Assembly: GCA_963730315.1 (NCBI GenBank)
Contig: CAVSRD010000011.1
Span: 124,001-188,000, forward strand
Length of the DNA stretch: 64,000 bases
Direction of reading: 5' to 3'
DNA from: VRUE01 sp963730315
GTDB lineage: Bacteria > Actinomycetota > Thermoleophilia > Solirubrobacterales > 70-9
Both the position numbers and the translations under genes were made by a program. Within the stretch, counting starts at the first letter, position 1. The number at the start of each line of letters is the position of its first letter. Of the stretch, positions 8,493 to 15,665 are shown one piece after another. The notes beneath the pieces were generated by a model. That model searched no databases, was not told the origin of the DNA, and saw nothing but the letters and a program-made list of their open reading frames with translations.

Positions 8493-8502
8493 GTCACTTG
8501 AC
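8488..8502. promoter_or_regulatory. Perfect 15-bp palindrome, candidate MarR operator
   Basis: GTCAAGTCACTTGAC is two 7-bp arms around a central C. It overlaps the -35 box of the cupin promoter and the likely start of the marR-type gene, so a dimeric winged-helix regulator bound here would block both genes. MarR proteins typically bind palindromes of this size; binding itself is inferred. Confidence 0.65.
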
Positions 8503-8992
8503 TACCCAACAGGACCAATCAGCCGCTCCCGGCCCACCGCTCATCGGTGCGCTGCTGCGCATGCCCTGGGAAGCGGTCCACGAAAGGATGCTCGCCAGCC
8601 TGCACCGGCGCGGCTACGAGGATCTGATCGCCCCGCACCTGACCGTCCTGCAGTACCCGGGGCCCGAGAACATGCGCCCGTCGGACCTCGCGGCCCGCAC
8701 CAGGATGACCAAGCAGGCGCTGAATTACCTCCTCGGACAAATGGAACAGCTCGGATACCTGAAACGCGAGGAGGACAAGGCCGACCAGCGTTTCAAGCGC
8801 ATACGCCTCACTCCGCGCGGCCGCGAGGCGAGCGCCGCCATGCGCGAGGTCGTACTCGAGATCGAAGCCGAGTGGACGCAGAAGCTCGGTCCCCGGCGAT
8901 TCGCCGAGCTGCGCGGCCTCCTAGGGGAACTCAGTGAGACGCCGGAAGACCGACAGCGGGCCGGCGCGGGGCCCGAGCCGACGGCGGCCTAG
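8498..8992 (+). CDS. MarR-family transcriptional regulator
   Basis: About 164 residues from a TTG at 8498; the frame is also open to a TTG at 8456, which coincides with promoter-like sequence. The winged helix is clear: MRPSDLAARTRMTKQALNYL (helix-turn-helix, around residues 64-83), the wing segment LKREEDKADQRFKRIRLTPRG, and long dimerisation helices at both ends. It probably represses itself and the divergent cupin gene through the palindrome at 8488-8502. The effector ligand is unknown. The stop codon overlaps that of the convergent FAD oxidase gene by 2 nt. Confidence 0.87.
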   Translation: MTTQQDQSAAPGPPLIGALLRMPWEAVHERMLASLHRRGYEDLIAPHLTVLQYPGPENMRPSDLAARTRMTKQALNYLLGQMEQLGYLKREEDKADQRFKRIRLTPRGREASAAMREVVLEIEAEWTQKLGPRRFAELRGLLGELSETPEDRQRAGAGPEPTAA

Positions 8993-10404
8993 GGCACGGC
9001 GGGCTCGGCAGTCGGGGGCACGTTCTGGTTGAGGTGGAATAGGTTCGTCGGGTCGTAGCGATCCTTCAGGTCGCGCAGGCGGGCGAACTTCTCCGCGCCG
9101 TAGGCCGCCTCGACACGCGCCGCTCCCTCGGCGGAGAGGTAGTTGATGTAGGCGCCGCCCGTCAGCGAGGGCTCCATCGCGCCGTAGAACTCGCGCGCCC
9201 ATTTGACGTGCGGGTCGGTCGGCCCGGGCTCGTGCGTCATCGCGAGGATGTTGAGGATGAAGGGTGCCTCGCGCTCCCCGTAGGCCGTCTCGCCCTTGTC
9301 GACACGGGCGGCCGCCCCGCCGAAGTGATGGAAGTGGATTTCGCTGGCCGGCGAGGTCGCCTCCCGGTGGAAGCGGGCCGCGGTCTCGATCGCGCGGTCG
9401 TCGAGCTCGCGGAGGTAGCCCGCTTTCATGTAGGCCTTCGTTCCCTTGGGGTAGAGGTCGTCGACGAGGCCCTGCATCTGCACGTAGGGCATCGGGCCAA
9501 CGAGGTCGGCGACGGGGTCGCCCAAATCGCGGAGTGGCTGCATCGCCTCGGCACCCTCGTCGATGTCCCCGGCGTAGCAGCCGAGCAGCGCCACCAGCTT
9601 CTTCCCGTGCCATTCCTCGGGCAGGAAGGGGGCGGGCGGTGCCGTCAGCAGGTTGGCGAGCATCGTCAGCTCGTCGGGGATGTCCTTGACGAAGTCGCGA
9701 TAGAAGCGCAGCACCTCCTCGACGCGGTCCCCCGGATAGAACACGGGGCCGGCGGTCACCGTCGGCCCGACCGGGTGGAGTTCGAACTCGAACGAGGTCA
9801 CCACACCGAAATTGCCGCCACCGCCGCGCAAGCCCCACAACAGGTCCGCGTTCTCGCTGGTGCTCGCCCTCACGACCTGCCCGTCGGCGGTGATCAGCTC
9901 GGCCGCCTGGAGGTTGTCGCAGGCCAGGCCGTGCTTGCGCAGGAGCCAGCCGATCCCGCCGCCGAGCGTGAAGCCCGCGACCCCCGTCGTCGAGATCAGA
10001 CCCCCCGTGACGGCGAGACCGTGCTCCTGCGTGGCGGCATCGAACTCGCCCCACGTCAGGCCCCCCTGGGCGACCGCCCGGCGCGCCTCGGGGTCGATCT
10101 CGATCCCCTTCATCGGCGAGAGGTCGATGACGATGCCCCCGTCGCAGGTCGAGAAGCCGGGAATGCTGTGGCCGCCCCCCCGCACCGCCACCTCGAGGCC
10201 CTCGTTGCGGGCAAAGCCGATCGCGTGCTGCACGTCGGAGAGGTCCTCACAGAGGGCGATCACCGCGGGGTGTCCGTCGTGGGCACCGTTCCAGATCGCG
10301 CGGGTCTCGTCATAGCGGGCGTCCCCCGGACGGACCAGACCTCCGTGCAGGTTGCCGTCCAAGTCCTCCAGTGACGCCGCGTCGGGAACTCCATCCTTTG
10401 CCAT
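8989..10404 (-). CDS. FAD-linked oxidase of the berberine-bridge (BBE-like) family
   Basis: 471 residues from the ATG at 10404 (GGAGGG upstream). The PCMH FAD-binding domain shows VRGGGHSIPGFSTCDGG, where the His is the usual covalent FAD site, and later GGGIGWLLRKHGLACDNL. The Cys of that second block is the second covalent site in bicovalent flavoproteins. The C-terminal KDRYDPTNLFHLNQNV is the BBE signature. Such enzymes oxidise sugars, alcohols or alkaloid-like substrates with O2; the substrate here is unknown. No signal peptide is visible, so it is probably cytoplasmic. Confidence 0.9.
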   Translation of the reverse strand: MAKDGVPDAASLEDLDGNLHGGLVRPGDARYDETRAIWNGAHDGHPAVIALCEDLSDVQHAIGFARNEGLEVAVRGGGHSIPGFSTCDGGIVIDLSPMKGIEIDPEARRAVAQGGLTWGEFDAATQEHGLAVTGGLISTTGVAGFTLGGGIGWLLRKHGLACDNLQAAELITADGQVVRASTSENADLLWGLRGGGGNFGVVTSFEFELHPVGPTVTAGPVFYPGDRVEEVLRFYRDFVKDIPDELTMLANLLTAPPAPFLPEEWHGKKLVALLGCYAGDIDEGAEAMQPLRDLGDPVADLVGPMPYVQMQGLVDDLYPKGTKAYMKAGYLRELDDRAIETAARFHREATSPASEIHFHHFGGAAARVDKGETAYGEREAPFILNILAMTHEPGPTDPHVKWAREFYGAMEPSLTGGAYINYLSAEGAARVEAAYGAEKFARLRDLKDRYDPTNLFHLNQNVPPTAEPAVP

Positions 10405-10561
10405 TTCCGCCCTCCTCACCGATTTGAAGTGGCCTCAGGTCGCGCCTCTGATCGGCGTGCTCTCCTCCGAAAGCTGCGCAGAAGGCTCACCATACTCCTG
10501 CTCAGAGCCGAGCGAGGAGGCGCGAACTCCGTCCATTCGCAGAACGGACAGCCCGAAGCGT

Positions 10562-11320
10562 CTAGGTCCGCGGCCGGCTGATCCGCTCCGTGACACGCAG
10601 CTGCACGCCGCGGGGACCCGGCTTGGTGAGCCACATGAACGCCCTGATCACCCGTCCGGGGACCACTGAGCGCCGGTCGTGGTCGAACGCATCGAGAGCC
10701 TCGGCAACGACCTGCTCGGCCGAGATCTCCCCGGGCACGCCCCTTGTGGAGGCGACGCCGGCAACCCGCTGCCACTCCGTAGGCACAGGCCCCGGGTTGA
10801 CGGCCAGCGCCCGCACTCCGGTTCCCCGAAGCTCCTGATGTAGGGCCTCGGTGAAGAACTGCGCGAACGCCTTGGTGGCGGAGTAGGTGGTGATGTAGGG
10901 GAGCGGCTGGTGGCCCGCGGTCGAGGCGACGACGATCACCCCGCCGCGCCCGCGGGCGACCATTCCGGGCAGGAAGGCACGGGTCAGGGTCACCACTGCC
11001 TCACAGTTGACCCGCACCATCTCCGCGTTCCGCCCCTCGGGGATCTCGTGGAAGCGGCCGTAGGTGCCGAACCCGGCGTTGTTGACGAGCAGGTCGACGC
11101 TGCGCCCAAGCGCCTCGACCCGCGCCGGAACCGCGGCCGCTTCGTCGGCCAAGTCGCAGGCGATCGCCTCGGCCTCGGTGGGCAGCTCCTCGGCCAGGGC
11201 TCGCAGCCGCTCCTCGCGACGGGCGACAAGGATCAGGTCATGGCCACGATCCGCGAGAGAACGCGCGAACTGCTCGCCAATTCCGGAGGAAGCACCGGTT
11301 ATGAGCGCCGTCTCCGCCAC
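10562..11320 (-). CDS. Short-chain dehydrogenase/reductase (classical SDR)
   Basis: 252 residues from a GTG at 11320 (VAETALITGASSGIG). All classical SDR marks are present: TGASSGIG for NAD(P) binding, LVNNAGFGTYG, the catalytic Ser in VVASTAGHQ, and TYSATKAF with the YxxxK pair. The Arg after the second strand (VARREERL) suggests NADP(H) preference. The C-terminus SVVPGRVIRAFMWL resembles SDRs of lipid or ketone reduction; the substrate is not known. The long upstream extension of the frame runs through a tRNA fragment and a terminator and is not coding. Confidence 0.9.
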   Translation of the reverse strand: MAETALITGASSGIGEQFARSLADRGHDLILVARREERLRALAEELPTEAEAIACDLADEAAAVPARVEALGRSVDLLVNNAGFGTYGRFHEIPEGRNAEMVRVNCEAVVTLTRAFLPGMVARGRGGVIVVASTAGHQPLPYITTYSATKAFAQFFTEALHQELRGTGVRALAVNPGPVPTEWQRVAGVASTRGVPGEISAEQVVAEALDAFDHDRRSVVPGRVIRAFMWLTKPGPRGVQLRVTERISRPRT

Positions 11321-11412
11321 GTCCGCCAGCCTACATCTGCCAGCGCCTTGGGGCGCAGCCCCGGTGAGGGCACCAAGTCCCGCTAACCCCCGCCTTAGCA
11401 GGGCTTTCGTGA

Positions 11413-11445
11413 GGGGACGACCGGAGTCGAACCGGCGACCGTCTG
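11413..11445 (-). pseudogene. 3' fragment of a tRNA gene
   Basis: On the minus strand a complete T-arm (five-pair stem around TTCGACT, 11420-11436) is followed by CGTCCCC, the 3' half of an acceptor stem (11413-11419). The matching 5' GGGGACG, D-arm and anticodon arm are absent upstream. Such 3' ends are the usual leftover of site-specific integration at tRNA genes. Confidence 0.55.
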
Positions 11446-11548
11446 GACACAACCGGGAGCCGAACGGCTCACAGAGGTCAATGTTCGGAACAAAGCTTGG
11501 TACCTCCTCGGTACCACGGCCTTTGAGGCCATCCCCTCCGGAACACGG

Positions 11549-11595
11549 AAAAGGCCCCATTTCCGGGGCCTTTCCAATAGCGGGGGCCCGATTCG
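11549..11595. repeat. Left copy of the terminator + tRNA-fMet 3'-end repeat (att-like)
   Basis: These about 47 bases match 34447-34494 in the same orientation with one gap and about three substitutions. The match covers the hairpin terminator and then AATAGCGGGGGC and GATTCG, i.e. the last ~18 nt of tRNA-fMet. Beyond that the left copy only loosely resembles a tRNA T-arm. This is the pattern expected for attL/attR after integration at a tRNA 3' end. Confidence 0.5.
11550..11573. terminator. Bidirectional hairpin terminator
   Basis: A 9-bp perfect stem (AAAGGCCCC / GGGGCCTTT) encloses the loop ATTTCC. The same hairpin, one base pair longer, lies at 34447-34472 next to the complete tRNA-fMet gene. 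Confidence 0.75.
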
Positions 11596-11754
11596 TCTCT
11601 CGCGACCACCCGCGGATAGTGGAGCTGATACGCCTGAATGGCCGGGACACGAGCAGAACGGCCGCCAGGCCGGAGCTCAGCTCAGATCTGCCCGGCTAAC
11701 CCGTCGCTGCCGCCAGCTCACCCGCGACCCGCTCGGCATACACGCTGGCGCCGA
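11584..11754. repeat. 171-bp repeat, copy A: flank plus last codons of the cyclase gene
   Basis: Matches 15444-15614 with 3 substitutions in 171 bases. The first ~110 bases are non-coding flank. The rest is the end of the adenylate cyclase gene, including its stop codon. Confidence 0.9.
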
Positions 11755-14700
11755 ACTCTGTGAACAGGCGATGGGCCTTGCTCAGCTCTTCTCGCCAGGT
11801 CCCCTCGTCGTCGCTCTGGCGCGCCAGCTCGGCAAGCTCGACGTGCACGTGAGGTTCGTAGGCCTTCGTTCCCGTGCGACGTATGAGCTCAACCACACGG
11901 GCAAGGGCCGCCTCGATCTGGGCGCGGGCATCGGGCCCATCTGTGCCCAACAGCACCCGTGCCTGGGCGATGGTCGCGAACGTCTCCCCGGGGACGTTCC
12001 CTTGCGAGCGGGCAATCGCCACGCCCTCGGAGGCCAACCGCCGCGCCCGCTCGTTATCGCCGAGGCCGAGGTGCGCTTCGGCGAGGAACCCGAGGCGCCA
12101 GGGCTCGGCCTCCACCGCGGTACGCTGCTCGCGGCAGATTTCTTGTGAGCGCGCGAGCGCCTCGAGCGCCGCTCCCCAGCGTTCCCGCATCACCTCCGCC
12201 ATGCCCAGAAAGAACCAGGCCCAGGAGCGCGTGAACCAGTCACCAATCCGCTCGGCGATCTCCACCCCACGCCGGGCGTGCGCGAGCGTGGCCCCCGGCT
12301 CCCCACCGAAGTAGTTGTGCCAGCAGGAGAAGAAGTGGGTCCAGCCGACCACCTCGGCGTCACCCCGTTCGCGTGCGATCTCCCTGCCGCGGGCGATTTC
12401 CCCGCCCCCCGTGTCCAGCTCGCCCAGGATGGTGAGGATCAGGCCTTTGATTCCGAAGCAGTGCGCGTATGGGCAGGCGAGATCGAGGCCGGCCCCGACC
12501 CCGGGATCGCCGCCGGTCAGCTCGATCGCCCGGTCCGCCACCGCAAGGCTTTCCTGGGGCTCGCCGACCAGCCAGAACGCATAGGACGCATAGTTCTCGA
12601 GGGCAAGGTAGAGCGCTCGATCCTCGGCCTCCTCGGCCAGGGCGATTGCCTGGCGCATGAGGCGGACCCCCTCGCCGAGCTCCATGTCGCTCACCGCCTT
12701 GAGCGCCCCATAGTGGGTGAGCAGCAGCGCCCGCGAGCGCACGTCTTCGGTCAGCGCGGACATCCGCTCAGCCTCCTCGAACAACCGCTCTGCCTCCTCG
12801 CGGCTAATCCCGAGTCGCCAACCGAACATCAGCAGAGCGGCTCTGGCGGCGAACCCCAGGCCGGCGGACTCCTCGGACTCGGGGAGCTGATCGGCGAGCT
12901 CACGCACCCGCTGCCAGTGGGAGAAAGCAGCTGCCGGGTCGCCGGTCCCCGCCCAGGCGGCGGCGCGGGCGTGCCAGCGGGCCGCCTCCAGCTGCTCTCC
13001 CGCCGCCTCCCAGTGGCCCGCGATGAGTGCGGCCCGCTCCTCGAGGCGCTCGGGGTTGCCGGAAGCGATCGCCTCGGCGGCCTTGGCGTTCAGGGTGCGG
13101 CGGCGCTCCTCAAGCTGGGAGCCGTAAGAGACCTGCTGGGTGAGGGCGTGCTTGAAGGCATAGAGGGGCTGCGGAGAGGCCTCCTGCAGGTAGACGAACT
13201 CGGCTGAGACGAGCTCGCCTAGCGCCTCCTCCAGCTCGAGTGGTGCTAGACCCGCCACCTGCTCGAGGATCGGCTGGGAGAATTCTCGGCCGATCACCGC
13301 GGCCGCGCCGAGCACCGCCTTCTCGCGCTCGCCGAGGCGGTCAATCCGCGCCGCCAGCACCGCCTGCACGCTGGCCGGCACCGAGACCTGCTCGATCGGG
13401 CCCACCAACCGGTATGCACCCCGCTCCCCCGCCAGACTTCCCGCCTCTATCAGGGACTGGACTATCTCCTCGATGAAGAACGGGTTTCCCTCGCTGCGCT
13501 CCCCGATCAGCTCGACCAGCCCATCGAGCGAGGGATCGGCACCGAGCAGATCAGCGAGCAGCCGCTCGCTCGACTCTGCTCCGAGCGGCGAGAGGGCGAT
13601 CTGGCGGTAATAGGAGCGCGACATCCACTGCGCGTGGTAGTCGGGGCGGAAGTTGACCACGGTGAGGCTCTCGGTGCCCTGCAGGGCCTCGACGTGATTG
13701 GCGAGGTATGCCTCGCTGGCGGTATCGAGCCAGTGCAGGTCCTCGAAGACGAAGAGGCCGGGCTGCTGGGCGCTTTGGGCGCGGGCGAGGCGCTTCAACA
13801 GCGCCAGCAGACGGCGCTGGCGGGCTTCGGGGTCCATCCGTTCAACAGGGCGATCGGGGTCGGCCACCGCGAGGAGCTCGAAGAGCAGGGGAAGCTCCTC
13901 GGCGAGGGCGGGATCTAGCCCGGTGACCGCCTCCTCGATCCGCTGGCGTGCCAGCCGGTCGGGGTCGTGCTCGCCGATCCCGAAGAAGTCGCGCAGGAGC
14001 TCCAGCACCGGTGCCAGCGGCACCGATTTGGCGTGCGCCTGGGCGGCGACGTGGTAGACGGGCATGCCGCGCTCCCGGCAGCGCTCGGCGAACTCGTAGG
14101 CAAGCCGGCTCTTGCCCACCCCCGCCTCGCCGACCACCCCCACCGCCTGGCCCTGGCCGGCGAGGGCTTGCTCGCGGGCGCTCTCCAGCGCGTCCATCTC
14201 GGCCTCGCGGCCAACGAAGCGAGAGAGGCCGCGGCGGCGGCCCGCCTCCAACCTGCCGGTCGCCTCGCTGCGGCCTTCGAGCTTGTAGATCCGCAACGGT
14301 GCGGCGGCGCCCTTCGGCTCCCGCTCACCGAGGTCGACCAGCTCCAGGTAGCCCTCGACGAGGGCCGCGGTGTGCTCGGTGAGGCAGATCTTGCCGGGCT
14401 CTGCCAGTTGCTCGGCGCGCTGGGCAAGGCCGACGGTGTGGCCGATCGCCGTGTAGTCCATCTCCAGGTCATCGCCGATCGCCCCCACCACCACCTCGCC
14501 CGAGTTGAGCCCGATGCGGATCGCCAGCTCGAGGTCCTGCTCGGAGCGCAGCTCCTCCGCATAGGCGCTGAGGCTCTCCTGCAGCGCGAGCGCCGCGTAG
14601 CAGGAGCGTCGCGCATGGTCCTCGTGGGCAACCGGCGCCCCGAAGATCGCCATCATCCCGTCGCCGGTGAACTTGTCGACCGTGCCCTCGTAGCGGTGCA

Positions 14701-15079
14701 CGGCATCGCAGCTGAGCGAAAAGAGCCGCGCCATGATCCCCCGCCAGGCCTCGGGGTCGCTCTGGGAGGCGAGCTCCATGGAGCCGACCACGTCGGCGAA
14801 CAGCACCGTGACCTGCTTTCGCTCCCCCTCGAGGGCGCCAGCGTCGGCACGGATCTTCGCCGCGAGATGGGCAGGGATCTGGGAGCGCGGCTCGGGCGGC
14901 GCTTGTACCTGCGGCGCCTCGGGGCTCAGCTGCCGACCGCAGCCGTCGCAGAAGCGCTGGCCAGCGGGATTTTCGGTCTCGCAGTCGGGGCAGCGCAGCG
15001 ATCCGGCCAGCGGCGCTCCGCAAGCCCCGCAGAAGCGCGCCTCGGGCCGGTTGGGGTGAGCACAGGCTGGGCAATCCAC
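11696..15079 (-). CDS. Adenylate/guanylate cyclase with zinc ribbons, AAA ATPase and TPR-like repeats
   Basis: 1127 residues from a GTG at 15079 with GGGGAGG upstream. Order of domains: two zinc ribbons (MDCPACAHPNRPEARFCGAC and CPDCE...FCDGCG, residues 1-50), then a class III cyclase domain (about 90-270). The cyclase domain has VTVLFADVVGS and FTGDGMMAIFG carrying the two metal-binding Asp, and RIGLNSGEVVVG. Next comes an AAA/NACHT-like ATPase (about 300-560) with GEAGVGKSRLA (Walker A) and FVFEDLHWLD (Walker B). Alpha-helical TPR-like repeats run to the end. This is the architecture of large soluble actinobacterial signalling cyclases. The 3' end is duplicated elsewhere in the window (15444-15614, 19075-19790, and a divergent trace near 30340). 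Its upstream region shares a 33-bp element with the hibernation-factor gene. Confidence 0.92.
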   Translation of the reverse strand: MDCPACAHPNRPEARFCGACGAPLAGSLRCPDCETENPAGQRFCDGCGRQLSPEAPQVQAPPEPRSQIPAHLAAKIRADAGALEGERKQVTVLFADVVGSMELASQSDPEAWRGIMARLFSLSCDAVHRYEGTVDKFTGDGMMAIFGAPVAHEDHARRSCYAALALQESLSAYAEELRSEQDLELAIRIGLNSGEVVVGAIGDDLEMDYTAIGHTVGLAQRAEQLAEPGKICLTEHTAALVEGYLELVDLGEREPKGAAAPLRIYKLEGRSEATGRLEAGRRRGLSRFVGREAEMDALESAREQALAGQGQAVGVVGEAGVGKSRLAYEFAERCRERGMPVYHVAAQAHAKSVPLAPVLELLRDFFGIGEHDPDRLARQRIEEAVTGLDPALAEELPLLFELLAVADPDRPVERMDPEARQRRLLALLKRLARAQSAQQPGLFVFEDLHWLDTASEAYLANHVEALQGTESLTVVNFRPDYHAQWMSRSYYRQIALSPLGAESSERLLADLLGADPSLDGLVELIGERSEGNPFFIEEIVQSLIEAGSLAGERGAYRLVGPIEQVSVPASVQAVLAARIDRLGEREKAVLGAAAVIGREFSQPILEQVAGLAPLELEEALGELVSAEFVYLQEASPQPLYAFKHALTQQVSYGSQLEERRRTLNAKAAEAIASGNPERLEERAALIAGHWEAAGEQLEAARWHARAAAWAGTGDPAAAFSHWQRVRELADQLPESEESAGLGFAARAALLMFGWRLGISREEAERLFEEAERMSALTEDVRSRALLLTHYGALKAVSDMELGEGVRLMRQAIALAEEAEDRALYLALENYASYAFWLVGEPQESLAVADRAIELTGGDPGVGAGLDLACPYAHCFGIKGLILTILGELDTGGGEIARGREIARERGDAEVVGWTHFFSCWHNYFGGEPGATLAHARRGVEIAERIGDWFTRSWAWFFLGMAEVMRERWGAALEALARSQEICREQRTAVEAEPWRLGFLAEAHLGLGDNERARRLASEGVAIARSQGNVPGETFATIAQARVLLGTDGPDARAQIEAALARVVELIRRTGTKAYEPHVHVELAELARQSDDEGTWREELSKAHRLFTEFGASVYAERVAGELAAATG

Positions 15080-15088
15080 TTCAAACCT

Positions 15089-15121
15089 CCCCGAACAAAT
15101 GCCGTGCGGACGAGTCTAGTC
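15089..15121 (-). promoter_or_regulatory. 33-bp element upstream of the cyclase gene, shared with the HPF gene
   Basis: 29 of 33 bases match 27775-27807, at nearly the same distance (about 10-12 nt) from the start codon of an otherwise unrelated gene. On the minus strand it contains GACTAGACTCG, in which TAGACT could be a -10 box, and ends in TGTTCGGGG. It could be a common promoter or leader element, or a trace of duplicated DNA. Confidence 0.5.
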
Positions 15122-15300
15122 CGGTCCCTGGAACGAGAGCGTTCAGGTCAGCCGGTGCTCGTCAGCCACAACGGTGACGCCCACGAGCCGCGTCTCTGCT
15201 CCGGGCCCTCGCTTGATGCCAGCGCCCGCCAGCCCCGCCGTACGGATATACCTCCGGGGCCACCGGAGCGCTTCCCTTTGATTCCTCGATATCTCTGAAT

Positions 15301-15386
15301 ATTGATGTAGCTGGACGGGGGTCGAGGGCCTCGGAGAGCCTTCCGTGGTTCAGGGTGTGCAGGTGTGGGTGCACAGCCGCACAGGC
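15301..15386. repeat. Dispersed 86-bp repeat, copy D1
   Basis: Matches 19802-19887 with 3 substitutions over 86 bases; a shorter divergent copy is at 20613-20653. Its end is a near-palindrome (TGTGGGTGCACA). It lies upstream of the cyclase gene in the non-coding stretch 15080-15665, which otherwise holds only the 171-bp repeat and no gene. Confidence 0.85.
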
Positions 15387-15443
15387 AGGTCCGAAAGATC
15401 TCCGTTTCCAGCGATTCTGGCGGTGGTAGCGAGGACCGATACC

Positions 15444-15614
15444 GGGCCCGATTCGTCTCTCGCGACCACCCGCGGATCGTGGAGCTGATACGCCTGAATG
15501 GCCGGGACACGAGCAGAACGGCCGCCAGGCCGGAGCTCAGCTCAGATCTGCCCGGCTAACCCGCCGCTGCCGCCAGCTCACCCGCCACCCGCTCGGCATA
15601 CACGCTGGCGCCGA
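15444..15614. repeat. 171-bp repeat, copy B: truncated end of a second cyclase gene
   Basis: 168 of 171 bases equal 11584-11754. The coding part is only the last ~19 codons and the stop of the cyclase gene, after which the sequence diverges at once and runs into the end of the repeat-protein gene. It is a fragment left by duplication or recombination. Confidence 0.85.
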
Positions 15615-15665
15615 TCTTGGTGACGCGCCTTCCCCGCGGAACTCAAGCCCGAAGCCGCTGCCGCT

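Noticed and set aside
11395..11577. Part of a tmRNA (ssrA) gene considered for the T-arm at 11413-11445
   Set aside because: No matching 5' GGGGnnG half, no tag-peptide frame ending in ALAA-like residues and no pseudoknots were seen; a tRNA 3' fragment fits better.
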